The translations under genes and the position numbers were made by a program. A DNA stretch of 64,000 bases from Gloeobacter kilaueensis JS1 (GTDB taxonomy: Bacteria; Cyanobacteriota; Cyanobacteriia; Gloeobacterales; Gloeobacteraceae). Location: positions 3,658,001 through 3,722,000 of the forward strand of contig NC_022600.1 of assembly GCF_000484535.1 (NCBI RefSeq). The letters run 5' to 3'. Each line of letters opens with the position of its first letter. The stretch's first letter is position 1. This document shows, one piece after another, positions 36,810-45,709 of this stretch. Below the pieces are notes generated by a model. The model did not search any database and had not been told where the DNA came from. It worked only from the letters and a program-made list of their open reading frames with translations.

Positions 36810-38816
36810 ATGCAACAACTGCTCTACATCGAAGTTCCTGCGCCCACCGAGGCGGTGCGCGCCTGGTTACAGGCGTACCGCCCGGCTGTGGGTTTTGCCT
36901 CTATGACCAGCGACGGATTTCGTCTGCGCTCAGAGAATGCCGAGTGGGTCTGTTTTGTCTGGCAGTTGCAGCGCACGAGCTATCTAAAGGTCTTTCGCTG
37001 GAGCGCCACTGCTCCCGCTCAGGCAGAGTCAGGCTGGATCGATCGGCTGCAGCAGGATGTGCAGGCGGCTTTCCCAATGCAGTACGCGCCCTTGCCACAG
37101 GTCAACCTGACGAGCCAGACCATCTTCGAGGCGCTGCGTCCCTTCTATCCACTCACGGTCCATTACTTCCAGACCCGCGTCGAAGACGGCGAGTACGCCC
37201 TCAAAAAAGCCTACTGGTGGGAGAAGCGCTGGCGCGAAGGGGTGCGCGAGCAAAAGCGACCGATGGCAGTGATCTTTCGCGGTAAGCCCGAGCTGCCGCC
37301 GCCCATCACCTACGACCTCATCTACTGCGGCGCGGCCCTGGGCATTATCCACGCTGCAGCGATGGCCCGCCTCGGCTGGCGGGTGGCGGTGATCGATCGC
37401 GGTCCCTTCGGCGCGATGAACCGCGAGTGGAATATCTCCCGCAGCGAACTCGAAGCGCTCGTTGCCCTGGGCCTCTTCAGCCGCGAGCAGATCGAGGGGC
37501 TGATTCTCAACGAGTACTACGACGGGCTCAACAAGTTCTACGACGGCAACGTGCCCGCAAGAGCCAAGGGCAAGCTACTGCATACCCCGACGGTGCTCAA
37601 CATTGCCCTCGACGCTGAAAAGCTTCTGCACCTGTGCGGCGAGCAGGTGCTCGCCTCGGGCGGCGACATCTTCGACTGCACCGAGTTCGAGCGCATCGAT
37701 GTCTGGGATGGCGGAATCGCCGTCGAAGCTTACGGTCTGAATTCTGGCGAGCGGCTCCGGCTCGGAGGCAGGCTGTGCATCGACGCCATGGGCTCCGCCT
37801 CGCCGATCGCGGCCCAACTGACGGGCGGACGCGCCTTCGATTCGGTCTGCCCGACGGTGGGGGCGGTCGTGCGCGGCTTCGATCCGGGTGTCTGGGATAC
37901 CCATCTTGGCGATGTGCTCTACTCCCACGGCGACATCTCGCGGGGCCGGCAGCTCATCTGGGAGCTGTTTCCGGGCCGGGGGGACGAGATGGCGATTTAT
38001 CTATTTTATTATCACCAGATCCACCCCGACAACCCCGGCAGCCTGCTCGATCTGTACGAAGATTTTTTTACGATCCTGCCGGAGTACAAGCGCTGCGAGG
38101 TCGAGAAGCTGGAATTTAAGAAAGCAACTTTTGGCTACATTCCCGCCGGTTCGGCTCTTGAAACTGCCGGGCGGCGCGTTGCCCTCGACCGGCTGCTTGC
38201 GATCGGAGACGCCGCCTCGCTGCAGTCGCCGCTGGTGTTCACAGGCTTCGGATCGCTGGTGCGCAACCTGCCCCGGCTGTGCGAATTGCTGCATACTGCT
38301 CTTCGCCACGATCTGCTCACCGCCGACGACCTCGACCGGGTACGGGCCTCCCAGAGCAACATCGCCGTCACCTGGCTTTTTTCGCGGGCGATGATGGTGC
38401 CTACTGGTCGCCACCTGCAGCCGGAGCGGATCAACGCTATCCTCAATACTTTTTTTGATATCCTGGCCGACAGCCGCAGCGATCTGGTGGACGACTTTAT
38501 CAAGGACCGCCTGGGCTGGCTGGCCTTCAACCGCATGGCGCTGCAGGCCGCCTTCAAAAATCCGGCTCTGCTGGCGTGGGTGTTCGAGGTCGTCGGCAGC
38601 CGCGATTTTGTGCGCTGGCTGCCGGCCTACTGGCGCTTTACCTGGCAGGCGCTGCTTGGAGCGAGCCTGGGTAGCTGGATGCCGACGCTGGTGCGATCGG
38701 CCCGCAACAAGCTGGAGCGCTCCCACCCGAGGCTCTGGTACCGGCTTCTCGCCTGGAGCTACTTGATTACCTACGGCGTCGGACGCCCCAACGGCACCGC
38801 CTTCGATCTGGGTTAG
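36810..38816 (+). CDS. cruA: Lycopene cyclase, CruA type
   Basis: 668 residues. After a roughly 165-residue N-terminal region the FAD-binding Rossmann fold starts with IYCGAALGIIHAAAMARLGW (dinucleotide fold), then RVAVIDRGPFGAMNREWNIS and RSELEAL, typical of CruA/CruP-type carotenoid cyclases. Further blocks are CIDAMGSASPIAAQL, WELFPGRGDEMAIYLFYY and LLAIGDAASLQSPLVFTGFG (C-terminal FAD contact). The enzyme converts lycopene to beta- or gamma-carotene at the membrane. CruP (shorter, about 530 residues) is the alternative; length favours CruA. Confidence 0.78.
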   Translation: MQQLLYIEVPAPTEAVRAWLQAYRPAVGFASMTSDGFRLRSENAEWVCFVWQLQRTSYLKVFRWSATAPAQAESGWIDRLQQDVQAAFPMQYAPLPQVNLTSQTIFEALRPFYPLTVHYFQTRVEDGEYALKKAYWWEKRWREGVREQKRPMAVIFRGKPELPPPITYDLIYCGAALGIIHAAAMARLGWRVAVIDRGPFGAMNREWNISRSELEALVALGLFSREQIEGLILNEYYDGLNKFYDGNVPARAKGKLLHTPTVLNIALDAEKLLHLCGEQVLASGGDIFDCTEFERIDVWDGGIAVEAYGLNSGERLRLGGRLCIDAMGSASPIAAQLTGGRAFDSVCPTVGAVVRGFDPGVWDTHLGDVLYSHGDISRGRQLIWELFPGRGDEMAIYLFYYHQIHPDNPGSLLDLYEDFFTILPEYKRCEVEKLEFKKATFGYIPAGSALETAGRRVALDRLLAIGDAASLQSPLVFTGFGSLVRNLPRLCELLHTALRHDLLTADDLDRVRASQSNIAVTWLFSRAMMVPTGRHLQPERINAILNTFFDILADSRSDLVDDFIKDRLGWLAFNRMALQAAFKNPALLAWVFEVVGSRDFVRWLPAYWRFTWQALLGASLGSWMPTLVRSARNKLERSHPRLWYRLLAWSYLITYGVGRPNGTAFDLG

Positions 38817-39191
38817 TTGCTTTGCGGCAGGCTCAGTATTGAGTAACAAATTTTGTCACTGATCTCAAATTATTCGTCACGGCGATTAACAGCATTCATG
38901 GAAATCAGACAACGCAGGAAGGGCATTCCAGCCGCTAAAGTACTTATCTAAATCGGTTTTTCAATTTTTGTCGCAATTACTCCGGTAGAATTCGGACCAT
39001 AGTCCTCAACCGCGATTTTATGATTAGCAGATACAATAGTGCCTGGACTGACCGTAAGTCATCATTAGATTCTCAGCAACCTATCAGAGTGTAAAGTTTG
39101 GTACGCCATTACTTAGTTGGAGTTGCGCTCTTTGCAAGATGAGCTTGTGATCGCTGTGAATGCACTATGAGCTAGAGCACCGGTCCAGAAC
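38817..39191. other. Gene-free AT-richer gap
   Basis: About 375 bases with no supportable gene. A near-palindrome GTAACAAATTTTGTCAC lies at about 38841-38857, just after cruA. Base composition is lower in GC than its neighbours. I see no tRNA, repeat array or transposase fragment here. Confidence 0.5.
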
Positions 39192-39416
39192 CTAAGCCAC
39201 TTGTAAAACCCTGACCGCTTCCTGCCGGGCCAGCGCGTGCAGATTGTGCACCACCGCCACTCGACGCAGGTCGAAGGCCATCAATTTTCGGGGGGTGGGG
39301 TGATCTTGCAGGAGCGACAAGCTACTGCCTCTTGCCTGGAACTTCACCCAGTTCGGGATGTGCCATCCGATTGGTGCAGCCTGGACGGCCTTCAGCAGCA
39401 CTGCTTCCGCAAGCAT
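39192..39416 (-). pseudogene. Unassigned gene fragment
   Basis: A 74-residue frame with protein-like runs (HIPNWVKFQARGSSLSLLQD; LMAFDLRRVAVVHNLHALAR) and no good start. The composition resembles the end of a larger enzyme or transposase, but I cannot name the family. Flanked by the gene-free gap on one side and a scrambled stretch 39417-39563 on the other, it looks like the remains of an interrupted gene. Confidence 0.3.
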
Positions 39417-39563
39417 TCCTCAGATATTGACAACCTCCGGATTGCCAGTTCAGGCAAGACCTGCAATTCTAAGCTCAGATGAGCTGAATGCATTCGGTAG
39501 GTACAGCACTTGGACCACCTTCACCCCGGCAAGAGCATCTCAGGTCTCTATGGGCACCTGTCG

Positions 39564-39938
39564 CTACGCCTGGGGAACGTCTTGAGTGTCGAAGCGGACG
39601 ATCTTGCCTTCCTGGAAGTGGAAGACGTGCCCGACCAACTTGTCGTGCAGCCCGTGGGTCTGGTCCTGCAGCGGCCTGCCTTCGAGATCGCGCACCGACA
39701 TCTGGACCATCACCACAATCGACCCGTCCGCAGCCTGCTCGAACTTCACCGGCTCGATGCGCGGACTGACGATAGCGAACTGGCGTGTCCAGTATTCCCG
39801 AATGGCCTCGCGACCGTGAACGTAGCCGCCTTCCATTGCGTTGGCCCAGACGACGTCGTCGGCAACTGTAGCAAGGACGCCGTCGATGTCCCTGGCGTTG
39901 AAGCGGTTGTAAAGGCTCTTGAGGGTATCCGTGTCCAT
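39564..39938 (-). CDS. SnoaL-like / NTF2-family protein
   Basis: 124 residues from ATG 39938, with GGAG about nine bases upstream. Cone-shaped NTF2 fold signs: LKSLYNRFNARDIDGVLATV, DDVVWANAMEGGYVHGREAI and VRDLEGRPLQDQTHGLHDKL with VFHFQEGKIVRFD. Such proteins are small isomerases, hydrolases or ligand binders. Divergent from the MarR-type regulator at 40126, and both share the operator region at 40077-40110. Confidence 0.82.
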   Translation of the reverse strand: MDTDTLKSLYNRFNARDIDGVLATVADDVVWANAMEGGYVHGREAIREYWTRQFAIVSPRIEPVKFEQAADGSIVVMVQMSVRDLEGRPLQDQTHGLHDKLVGHVFHFQEGKIVRFDTQDVPQA

Positions 39939-40076
39939 TGAGGTTTGCTCCGTCGATAGGATGTGAGGCAAGTGGATTTTGCACAGGTTACTCAGGCTGG
40001 CCCTATTAGCTCGACCAGCCCGTCGGTCAAGAAAGCAGGGGTAGCTGCTTACCACCCGCCCCGGTTCGTGCTATTA

Positions 40077-40110
40077 CATAGGCAACTATATAGCAAGATA
40101 GGTGCCTATG
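40077..40110. promoter_or_regulatory. Twin MarR-type operators
   Basis: Two boxes with the same arms: ATAGGCAACTAT (40078-40089) and ATAGGTGCCTAT (40098-40109), centres 20 bases apart, about two helical turns. Outermost, CATAGGCA (40077-40084) is the exact inverted complement of TGCCTATG (40103-40110). They lie between the divergent SnoaL and MarR genes and end 16 bases before the chosen MarR start, so autorepression and control of both genes is likely. Confidence 0.62.
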
Positions 40111-40125
40111 CAAGGGGAAGAATCA

Positions 40126-40584
40126 ATGCTGGCCGTGCTTTCGACGCCAGGGCATCTGGTCAGTCTGGCGGCGCGGCTATTTGCTCGTTTGAGCGAGGCA
40201 CGCCTCAAGCCCCTGGGATTCGGGGTCGGTCAGCTTCCGGTACTTGTCGCGCTTCAGAGCCGACAGGCCGACACGCAGCGGGACCTGGCTCGCTTCGCCC
40301 GCATCGAGCAGCCCTCGATGGCGCAGATGCTTGCCCGCATGGAGCGCAACGGTCTCATCTCGCGCGCGCCCGACCCGGAGGACGGACGCAGCAGCCGCAT
40401 CTTGTTGACCGAGGCTGCCCGAACGCGCCTGCCCAACGCCTGCCAGATGCTGTTCGAGGGCAACGGCGAAGCCTTGAGCGGCTTCACAGAAGCGGAAGCG
40501 GCCCAGTTCATCGCCCTGCTCACCCGGCTGATTGCCAACCTCGACCGTCTTGCAAGTGCAGAGGAAGGATCTCACAGCTGTTGA
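40126..40584 (+). CDS. MarR-family transcriptional regulator
   Basis: 152 residues from ATG 40126, which has AAGGGGAAG at a normal distance. Starts at GTG 40102 or ATG 40108 are also in frame but lie inside the second operator box and lack a ribosome site. The winged-helix core has LPVLVALQSRQADTQRDLAR (helix 2-3), RIEQPSMAQMLARMERNGLI (recognition helix) and DGRSSRILLTEAA (wing). MarR proteins respond to small phenolic or oxidative signals; the divergent SnoaL gene is the obvious target. Confidence 0.88.
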   Translation: MLAVLSTPGHLVSLAARLFARLSEARLKPLGFGVGQLPVLVALQSRQADTQRDLARFARIEQPSMAQMLARMERNGLISRAPDPEDGRSSRILLTEAARTRLPNACQMLFEGNGEALSGFTEAEAAQFIALLTRLIANLDRLASAEEGSHSC

Positions 40585-40818
40585 AATCCCGGGGACTGAC
40601 CCCTGGCAACGGGATACAAGGATGTCCACGACCGCCTCCAGAGGCACGGAAGACTATCATCTCCGCTGTCAAAAGGTACTGCTCTTCCTGCTTCACCAAA
40701 AGCGCGTAAGAGCCCAAATAATTTGTTACTCGACACTCAGCGACGGCGGTGCATAGCACTTCGGGCTGGGAGTATGCCACTATGGCGACTGTTGTCGAAA
40801 ATTGTCGAGGAGAACCCT

Positions 40819-41466
40819 GTGAGCACCGAACTGCAGAGCAAGCCCTCCGCCGCCGCTCTATTTAAGGCGGCCTACGAAAATCGCTACACCTGGGATGAGA
40901 ACTTTCCCGGCTTTGCGGCAGATTTTGTGCTGGTCCTCGCTGGCCAGACTTACACCGGCACCTGCGCTATCCACAAAGATCTGAGCGTCGAGGTCAACAC
41001 AGACGACCCCAAGGCACAAGAATGGCTCTACAACCAGCTCAAAGACGTAGTCGTCCACCGCAAGCGCTCCAGCTTTGACACTGCCCACAGCAAGCACACC
41101 TTCAGCTTCGACGGTGAAGCCGACGAGAGCGGGGCGGTGCCGGTGACGGTGAGCGGCGACGCGATGGGCTCGCACTACAAGTTGCGCGACAATCAAGTCG
41201 TCCAGGTGTCGCGGACGATGGGACGGATGGCCTTCACGATCAACCACCTCGACAAGATCGACACTCCCCAGGGCTACATCTCGACCGCCTACAACGCCGT
41301 CTTCCGCAACGCTCAAACCGGCGAAATTACGGCCCAGCGCAAGTTCGAAGACGCTTACGAAGAATGGGGCGGTTACTGGGTGATGACAAGGCAGGTGGTC
41401 CACAGCCGCGAGGGCGACACCTCGACGGTGACCGACATTCGCTTTACGAACTTGAGAGCGCTTTAG
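40819..41466 (+). CDS. DUF3386-family protein
   Basis: 215 residues from GTG 40819 (CGAGGAG upstream). The cyanobacteria/plant DUF3386 family is recognised from AAYENRYTWDENFPGFAADF near the N-terminus, GEADESGAVPVTVSGD in the middle, and MGRMAFTINHLDKIDT. It is cytosolic and of unknown function. The preceding gap 40585-40818 has no other gene. Confidence 0.82.
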   Translation: MSTELQSKPSAAALFKAAYENRYTWDENFPGFAADFVLVLAGQTYTGTCAIHKDLSVEVNTDDPKAQEWLYNQLKDVVVHRKRSSFDTAHSKHTFSFDGEADESGAVPVTVSGDAMGSHYKLRDNQVVQVSRTMGRMAFTINHLDKIDTPQGYISTAYNAVFRNAQTGEITAQRKFEDAYEEWGGYWVMTRQVVHSREGDTSTVTDIRFTNLRAL

Positions 41467-41486
41467 GCGCTTCTGCCCTGGGAAGT

Positions 41487-42305
41487 TCAGGTCGGCAACT
41501 GGACATTGCGGGCAAGGCCCAGCTTGCTCAGGGTCCAGATGATGTACCAGGTGACATCGACCTCCCACCAGGCGAGGCCGTGGCGGGCCGAGCGGGGCAT
41601 GGCGTGGTGGTTGTTGTGCCAGCCCTCGCCGTAGGCGAGCAGCGCCGCCCACCAGAGATTCGTCGAACGATCGTCGGTCTGGTGGCTGCGGTAGCCCCAC
41701 TGGTGGCAGGCCGAGTTGATGAGCCAGGTGCAATGAAAGACCAGCACCAGCCGCACGAAGATGCCCCAGAGCACAAAGTCCCAGCCGCCCAACAAGTAAA
41801 GCCCGAGGGCGAGTACCAGCTGCAGGGCGAGCATATTGCGATCGAGAAAACGATAGACCGGATCGCGGGCAAGATCTTTGGCGTAGCGCGAGTAGTGATC
41901 AAAGTTGATCCGCTCCTCGGGCATAAAAAATAGCCAACCCATGTGGCTCCACCAGAAGCCCCGGCTCGAATCGTGGGGGTCGCCCTCGTGGTCGGAGTGG
42001 GCATGGTGGACGCGGTGGTGGGCCACCCACATGATCGGGCCACCCTGCAGGCTGAGGGTGCCCAGGAGGGCCAGAAAGTATTCCAGCGGCTTCGGCAGGC
42101 TAAAACCCCGGTGGGTGAGTAGCCGGTGGAAGCAGAGCGTAATGCCGAGGCAGCCTGTGACCCAGTGCAAAAAGAGCGCTACCGCCAGAGCCTGCCAGGA
42201 AAAGTGAAAAAGAGCGACGATTGCACCGATGTGAATCGCAGTAATAAACCCGGCAAAACTCCAGGAGACGGGGGCGGTCTGCGCGGATGGGCTCTGAGCG
42301 GTCAT
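41487..42305 (-). CDS. desC: Acyl-lipid/acyl-CoA delta-9 desaturase
   Basis: 272 residues from ATG 42305 (GGAG at -8); an ATG at 42314 is an alternative. Integral membrane di-iron enzyme with the three histidine boxes HRLLTHRGF, HRVHHAHSD and WHNNHHAMPRS, and the DesC-type WVAHHRVHH context with helices before and after. It introduces the first cis double bond (delta-9) into membrane acyl chains, setting membrane fluidity. The 42-base gap to the upstream gene suggests an independent or shared promoter. Confidence 0.9.
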   Translation of the reverse strand: MTAQSPSAQTAPVSWSFAGFITAIHIGAIVALFHFSWQALAVALFLHWVTGCLGITLCFHRLLTHRGFSLPKPLEYFLALLGTLSLQGGPIMWVAHHRVHHAHSDHEGDPHDSSRGFWWSHMGWLFFMPEERINFDHYSRYAKDLARDPVYRFLDRNMLALQLVLALGLYLLGGWDFVLWGIFVRLVLVFHCTWLINSACHQWGYRSHQTDDRSTNLWWAALLAYGEGWHNNHHAMPRSARHGLAWWEVDVTWYIIWTLSKLGLARNVQLPT

Positions 42306-42347
42306 AGGCTCCACGGTAAAGTTTTGTTTTGAACCTTTTGTAGGATA

Positions 42348-43862
42348 TCATCCATCCCCGCTGGCCGCAGAGCCAGCGTCGGCTTCGATCGCGTGGATCA
42401 GGCCATCAAGAGTAAAGACTTTTGCCTCAAGATCGACCCGGCCCAGCACCTCCCGGCAGGCGATGCTGGTCTGGGGTCCGATCGAAGCGAGCCGGACCGT
42501 TTTGAGCAGATCTTCGAGATTTTCCCCGCCCAGCAGCCGGGCAAAATGCCGGACGGTCTTGGCGCTGGCAAAAGTCACGTAGTCGATGCTGCCCGATTTG
42601 AGGGCGGCAAGGGCGGCAGGATCGACCTGCTCGGGGCAGCCGGTGGCATAACCCGCCACTTCGTCTACGAGTGCCCCCCACTGCCGAAATTGTGCGGTGA
42701 TCGCCTCGCGGCCCCCCGACTCGACGCGCACGAACAATACCTGCTCACCCGCCAGCTTCTGTGGCTCTGGAAAATCAGCGAGCAGGCTGTCGGCGACGAA
42801 CTCGCCGGGCATGAAATCGGGCATAAGCCCCCGAGCGCGGGCCACCTGGGCGGTCCTGGGGCCGACGACAGCTACCCGTGTATCTGCCAGGGCACGGAGG
42901 TCGAGGTAGTGGTGGGCGAGGCGATCGAAAAAGGCATTGACGCCGTTGGCTGAGGTAAGCAGCAACCAGCGGTAGTTTCTGAGATTCTCGATCGCCCGGT
43001 CGAGCCCCTGCCAACTGGTCGGAGCGGTGACGACCAGGGCGGGCAGTTCGACGACAGCTGCGCCGCGCTCGCTAAGTTGGGCGCTAAAGCTCGAAGCTTG
43101 ATCGGCGGCACGGGTGACGAGAATGCGGTAGCCCGAGAGCGCCCGGCGCTCAGACCAGCCAAAGCGCTCGCGGTAGCGGACGACGGGACCGACGACGATC
43201 ACCGCCGGGTCGGCGGTGGAACCGGCGAGATCGGCGATCGTCTCCAGGGTGCCCACGATCGTGTGCTGCTCGGGCCGCCCGGCCCAGAAGATAACTGCAA
43301 CGGGCATTGCTGCCGGGCGGCCCAGATCCATCAGCCGTTCGGCGATTGCTCCCAGGCGGCGCATCCCCATCAAGATGATGAGCGTGTCGATACGAGCCAG
43401 AGCCTGCCAGGGCAATGTCTCAAAGTCGTGGCCCGTGAGCACGCAGAAGTGCGAACTGAGGGCTGTGTCGGTAATCGGAATACCGGCAAAAAGCGGGGCG
43501 GCGAGGGCAGAGCTGACACCTGGCACGAGTTCAAAAGCGCAGCCGGCCTGGTGCAACACTTCCAGCTCAGCCACGGCGCGGCCAAAGACGAGGGGATCAC
43601 CCGCCTTGAGGCGCACCACACTCCGGCCCGCCCGCCAGTGTTCGACCAACAAGCGGCCCGTCTCAGCCGGGTCGGTGGCAGCCCTACCAGCGCGCCAGCC
43701 GACGCTTATCCATTCGGCGGCAGGGGCGATCTGGCGCAGGTCCGGCTCGATGAGTTCGTCGTAGAAGACGACATCGGCCACCGCTAAGACAGCCTGGGCG
43801 CGGACGGTAAGACAGGCAGCTCCCGCCGGTCCGGCTCCGACCACAAAGACCCGGCCTGTCAT
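42348..43862 (-). CDS. cobA-hemD: Fused uroporphyrinogen-III methyltransferase / uroporphyrinogen-III synthase
   Basis: 504 residues. The N-terminal SUMT domain (1-240) has VVGAGPAGAACLTVRA and LKAGDPLVFGRAVAE, LVPGVSSALAAP and GHDFETLPW; the C-terminal HemD domain (about 245-495) has ILVTRAADQASSFSAQLSER, TSANGVNAFFDRL and TFASAKTVRHF. Together they make uroporphyrinogen III and methylate it at C2 and C7 toward sirohaem and cobalamin. Note the first SUMT loop is usually GPGDPxLLT; the Asp is absent here (see findings). The ATG overlaps the prfB stop by one base (TGATG), so translation is coupled. Confidence 0.9.
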   Translation of the reverse strand: MTGRVFVVGAGPAGAACLTVRAQAVLAVADVVFYDELIEPDLRQIAPAAEWISVGWRAGRAATDPAETGRLLVEHWRAGRSVVRLKAGDPLVFGRAVAELEVLHQAGCAFELVPGVSSALAAPLFAGIPITDTALSSHFCVLTGHDFETLPWQALARIDTLIILMGMRRLGAIAERLMDLGRPAAMPVAVIFWAGRPEQHTIVGTLETIADLAGSTADPAVIVVGPVVRYRERFGWSERRALSGYRILVTRAADQASSFSAQLSERGAAVVELPALVVTAPTSWQGLDRAIENLRNYRWLLLTSANGVNAFFDRLAHHYLDLRALADTRVAVVGPRTAQVARARGLMPDFMPGEFVADSLLADFPEPQKLAGEQVLFVRVESGGREAITAQFRQWGALVDEVAGYATGCPEQVDPAALAALKSGSIDYVTFASAKTVRHFARLLGGENLEDLLKTVRLASIGPQTSIACREVLGRVDLEAKVFTLDGLIHAIEADAGSAASGDG

Positions 43863-45005
43863 CAGAGGCGGCGCTGGCGGCGCAGGTAACTCTCGATAAA
43901 CGGTTCGAGCCTGCCGTTCATGACGCCGGTCACATCTGAAGTCTCCTCCTCGGTGCGCAGGTCTTTGACCATCTGGTAGGGATGGAAGACGTAGGAGCGG
44001 ATCTGATTGCCCCAGGCCGCCTCGACCGCCTCGCCCCGGATGTCGCTCAGTCGCTGCTGGCGCTTTTCTTCTTCGAGCACGAGCAAGCGGGCCTTGAGCA
44101 TCTCCATCGCCTTGTTGCGGTTTTGCAGTTGGGCGCGCTCCTGGGTGCAGCGCACGGCGATGCCGGTGGGCTTGTGGGTGATCCGCACGCCCGTCTCGAC
44201 TTTGTTGACGTTCTGACCGCCCTTGCCGCCGGAACGGAAAGTATCGATCTCGATGTCCTCGGGCCGAATCTCGATGTTCACCGAATCGTCGATGACGGGC
44301 ATGACCTCGACGCCTGCGAAGCTGGTCTGGCGCTTGTCGTTGGCGTTAAAAGGCGAGATGCGCACCAGGCGATGGGTGCCCTTTTCCGCCGAAAGGTAGC
44401 CGTAGGCGTAGCGGCCATCGATTTCGAGGGTGGCCGACTTGATGCCCGCCTCCTCCCCTTCGGAGAGTTCCAATAGATGCACTTTATAGTCCTGGCGCTC
44501 TGCCCAGCGGGTATACATGCGCAAGAGCATCTCTGCCCAGTCCTGGGCGTCGGTGCCCCCCGCTCCGGCATTGATCGCCAAGATCGCCCCCCGCTCGTCG
44601 TAGGGGCCGCTCAAAAGTTGCTCCAGCTCCCAGCGATCGAGCTGCTCGCTGAGATCGGCAACACTGCTGTCGGCTTCGGGCAAGAGCGACTCGTCGCCGG
44701 TTTCCTGCACCAGCTCCAGGACCGCCTCGATGTCAGCGAGCATTTTTTGCCAGCGCTGAAACTGTTCGAGGGGCTGCCGGAGGTTATTGAGATCTTGAAG
44801 GGTTTTCTGGGCTGCAGCCTGGTTGTCCCAGAAGCCGGGAGCACTGGCCTGCTGTTCGAGGGCAGCGATGCGCAGCTGGCGCTGATCGACCTCAAAGATA
44901 GTCCTGGGTTTTACCCAGGCGCGCAGTGAGTTCTTCGACGGTGCGCTTGAGCTGGCTGCTGTCGCGGCCCGGCTTGCTTTCGAGAATATCTGACTTTTCG
45001 CTCAC
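43862..45005 (-). CDS. prfB: Peptide chain release factor 2, programmed +1 frameshift
   Basis: Translated in two frames. From GTG 45005, 37 codons ([17 protein letters not shown]... to TQDYL) run to UGA at 44894-44892; shifting +1 after CTT gives [20 protein letters not shown] and continues without a stop to 43862, about 380 residues in all. RF2 features are the anticodon-like SPF in [10 protein letters not shown] and the catalytic GGQ in [16 protein letters not shown]2 ends translation at UGA and UAA. The internal ATG at 44743 would give a shortened protein lacking domain 1 and is not the natural start. Confidence 0.93.
44892..44906 (-). promoter_or_regulatory. RF2 +1 frameshift site
   Basis: Minus-strand CAGGACTATCTTTGAG contains the CTT-TGA slip codon and stop; an AGGA Shine-Dalgarno-like element sits four bases before CTT, much like E. 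coli AGGGGGTATCTTTGAC. Low RF2 slows UGA decoding and allows +1 slippage, so the site autoregulates prfB. Confidence 0.9.
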
Positions 45006-45059
45006 AGAATGCAGGCTCCCGGTGATGGTCCTATCCAGCCATCCTAACCCAGGCGAGAG

Positions 45060-45689
45060 CTAGGGCAGATCGGAGACACTCACCTTGCCGGTGGCCGGCT
45101 CGAAGCTGGCAAGCAGCGTCCTGGGCTGGGTGAGCCGCAGCCGATCGAAGGTACCGGCTGCGCTGGTGCGTCTGGCACTTTCGAGAACCAAGCGGTCGGT
45201 CTGGGCGTCGCCGGAGGAGTGAACCAGCTGCCATTCGACGCTCTTCGCGAGCCCGTCAGGGCCGGGCACCAGGCGGGCGCTCAAAACCGCTTTGTCGCCG
45301 GTCGCGGTGCGATCGGGCTGCCACTGTTTGCGCAGCTCGGCAGCCAGGAGCTGATCGAACTGGGCAGCCGGGTTGGGCAGGGTCAGCGCGGTGCCGGTAT
45401 TGGGCGTCGAGGGCGAGCGGCCCAGCATGAGCACTCCCGCCAGACCGGCAGCAGCGACAAAACCAGCGGCCACCGCTCCCCACCACTGCGGGAAGCGGGC
45501 CGTGCGCACAGGGACTGCCTGACGCTCTACTGCCTTTTCCCAAACCCGGTCTATCTCCTGGTCGAGCGCCTCTTCCTCGTCGCGGAAGGCGGCGATATCG
45601 CGCTGATAATCATAGGGGTGATAGGTAAGCAGGCTCGGCAGGGCACGCTCGAGGCGCTCGTCGATTTTTTTATCTTCAGCGTTGGACAT
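45060..45689 (-). CDS. Putative membrane anti-sigma factor
   Basis: 209 residues. An acidic cytosolic N-terminus (LTYHPYDYQRDIAAF; RDEEEALDQEIDRVWEKAVE) precedes one transmembrane helix (WWGAVAAGFVAAAGLAGVLM) and a periplasmic C-terminal domain of about 110 residues. This topology, 20 bases behind a sigma-factor-like gene, fits an anti-sigma factor, though the zinc-binding HxxxCxxC motif of ZAS proteins is absent. Function is therefore inferred from context and topology. Confidence 0.6.
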   Translation of the reverse strand: MSNAEDKKIDERLERALPSLLTYHPYDYQRDIAAFRDEEEALDQEIDRVWEKAVERQAVPVRTARFPQWWGAVAAGFVAAAGLAGVLMLGRSPSTPNTGTALTLPNPAAQFDQLLAAELRKQWQPDRTATGDKAVLSARLVPGPDGLAKSVEWQLVHSSGDAQTDRLVLESARRTSAAGTFDRLRLTQPRTLLASFEPATGKVSVSDLP

Positions 45690-45709
45690 AGCTCTTGACC
45701 AGGGTAAGG

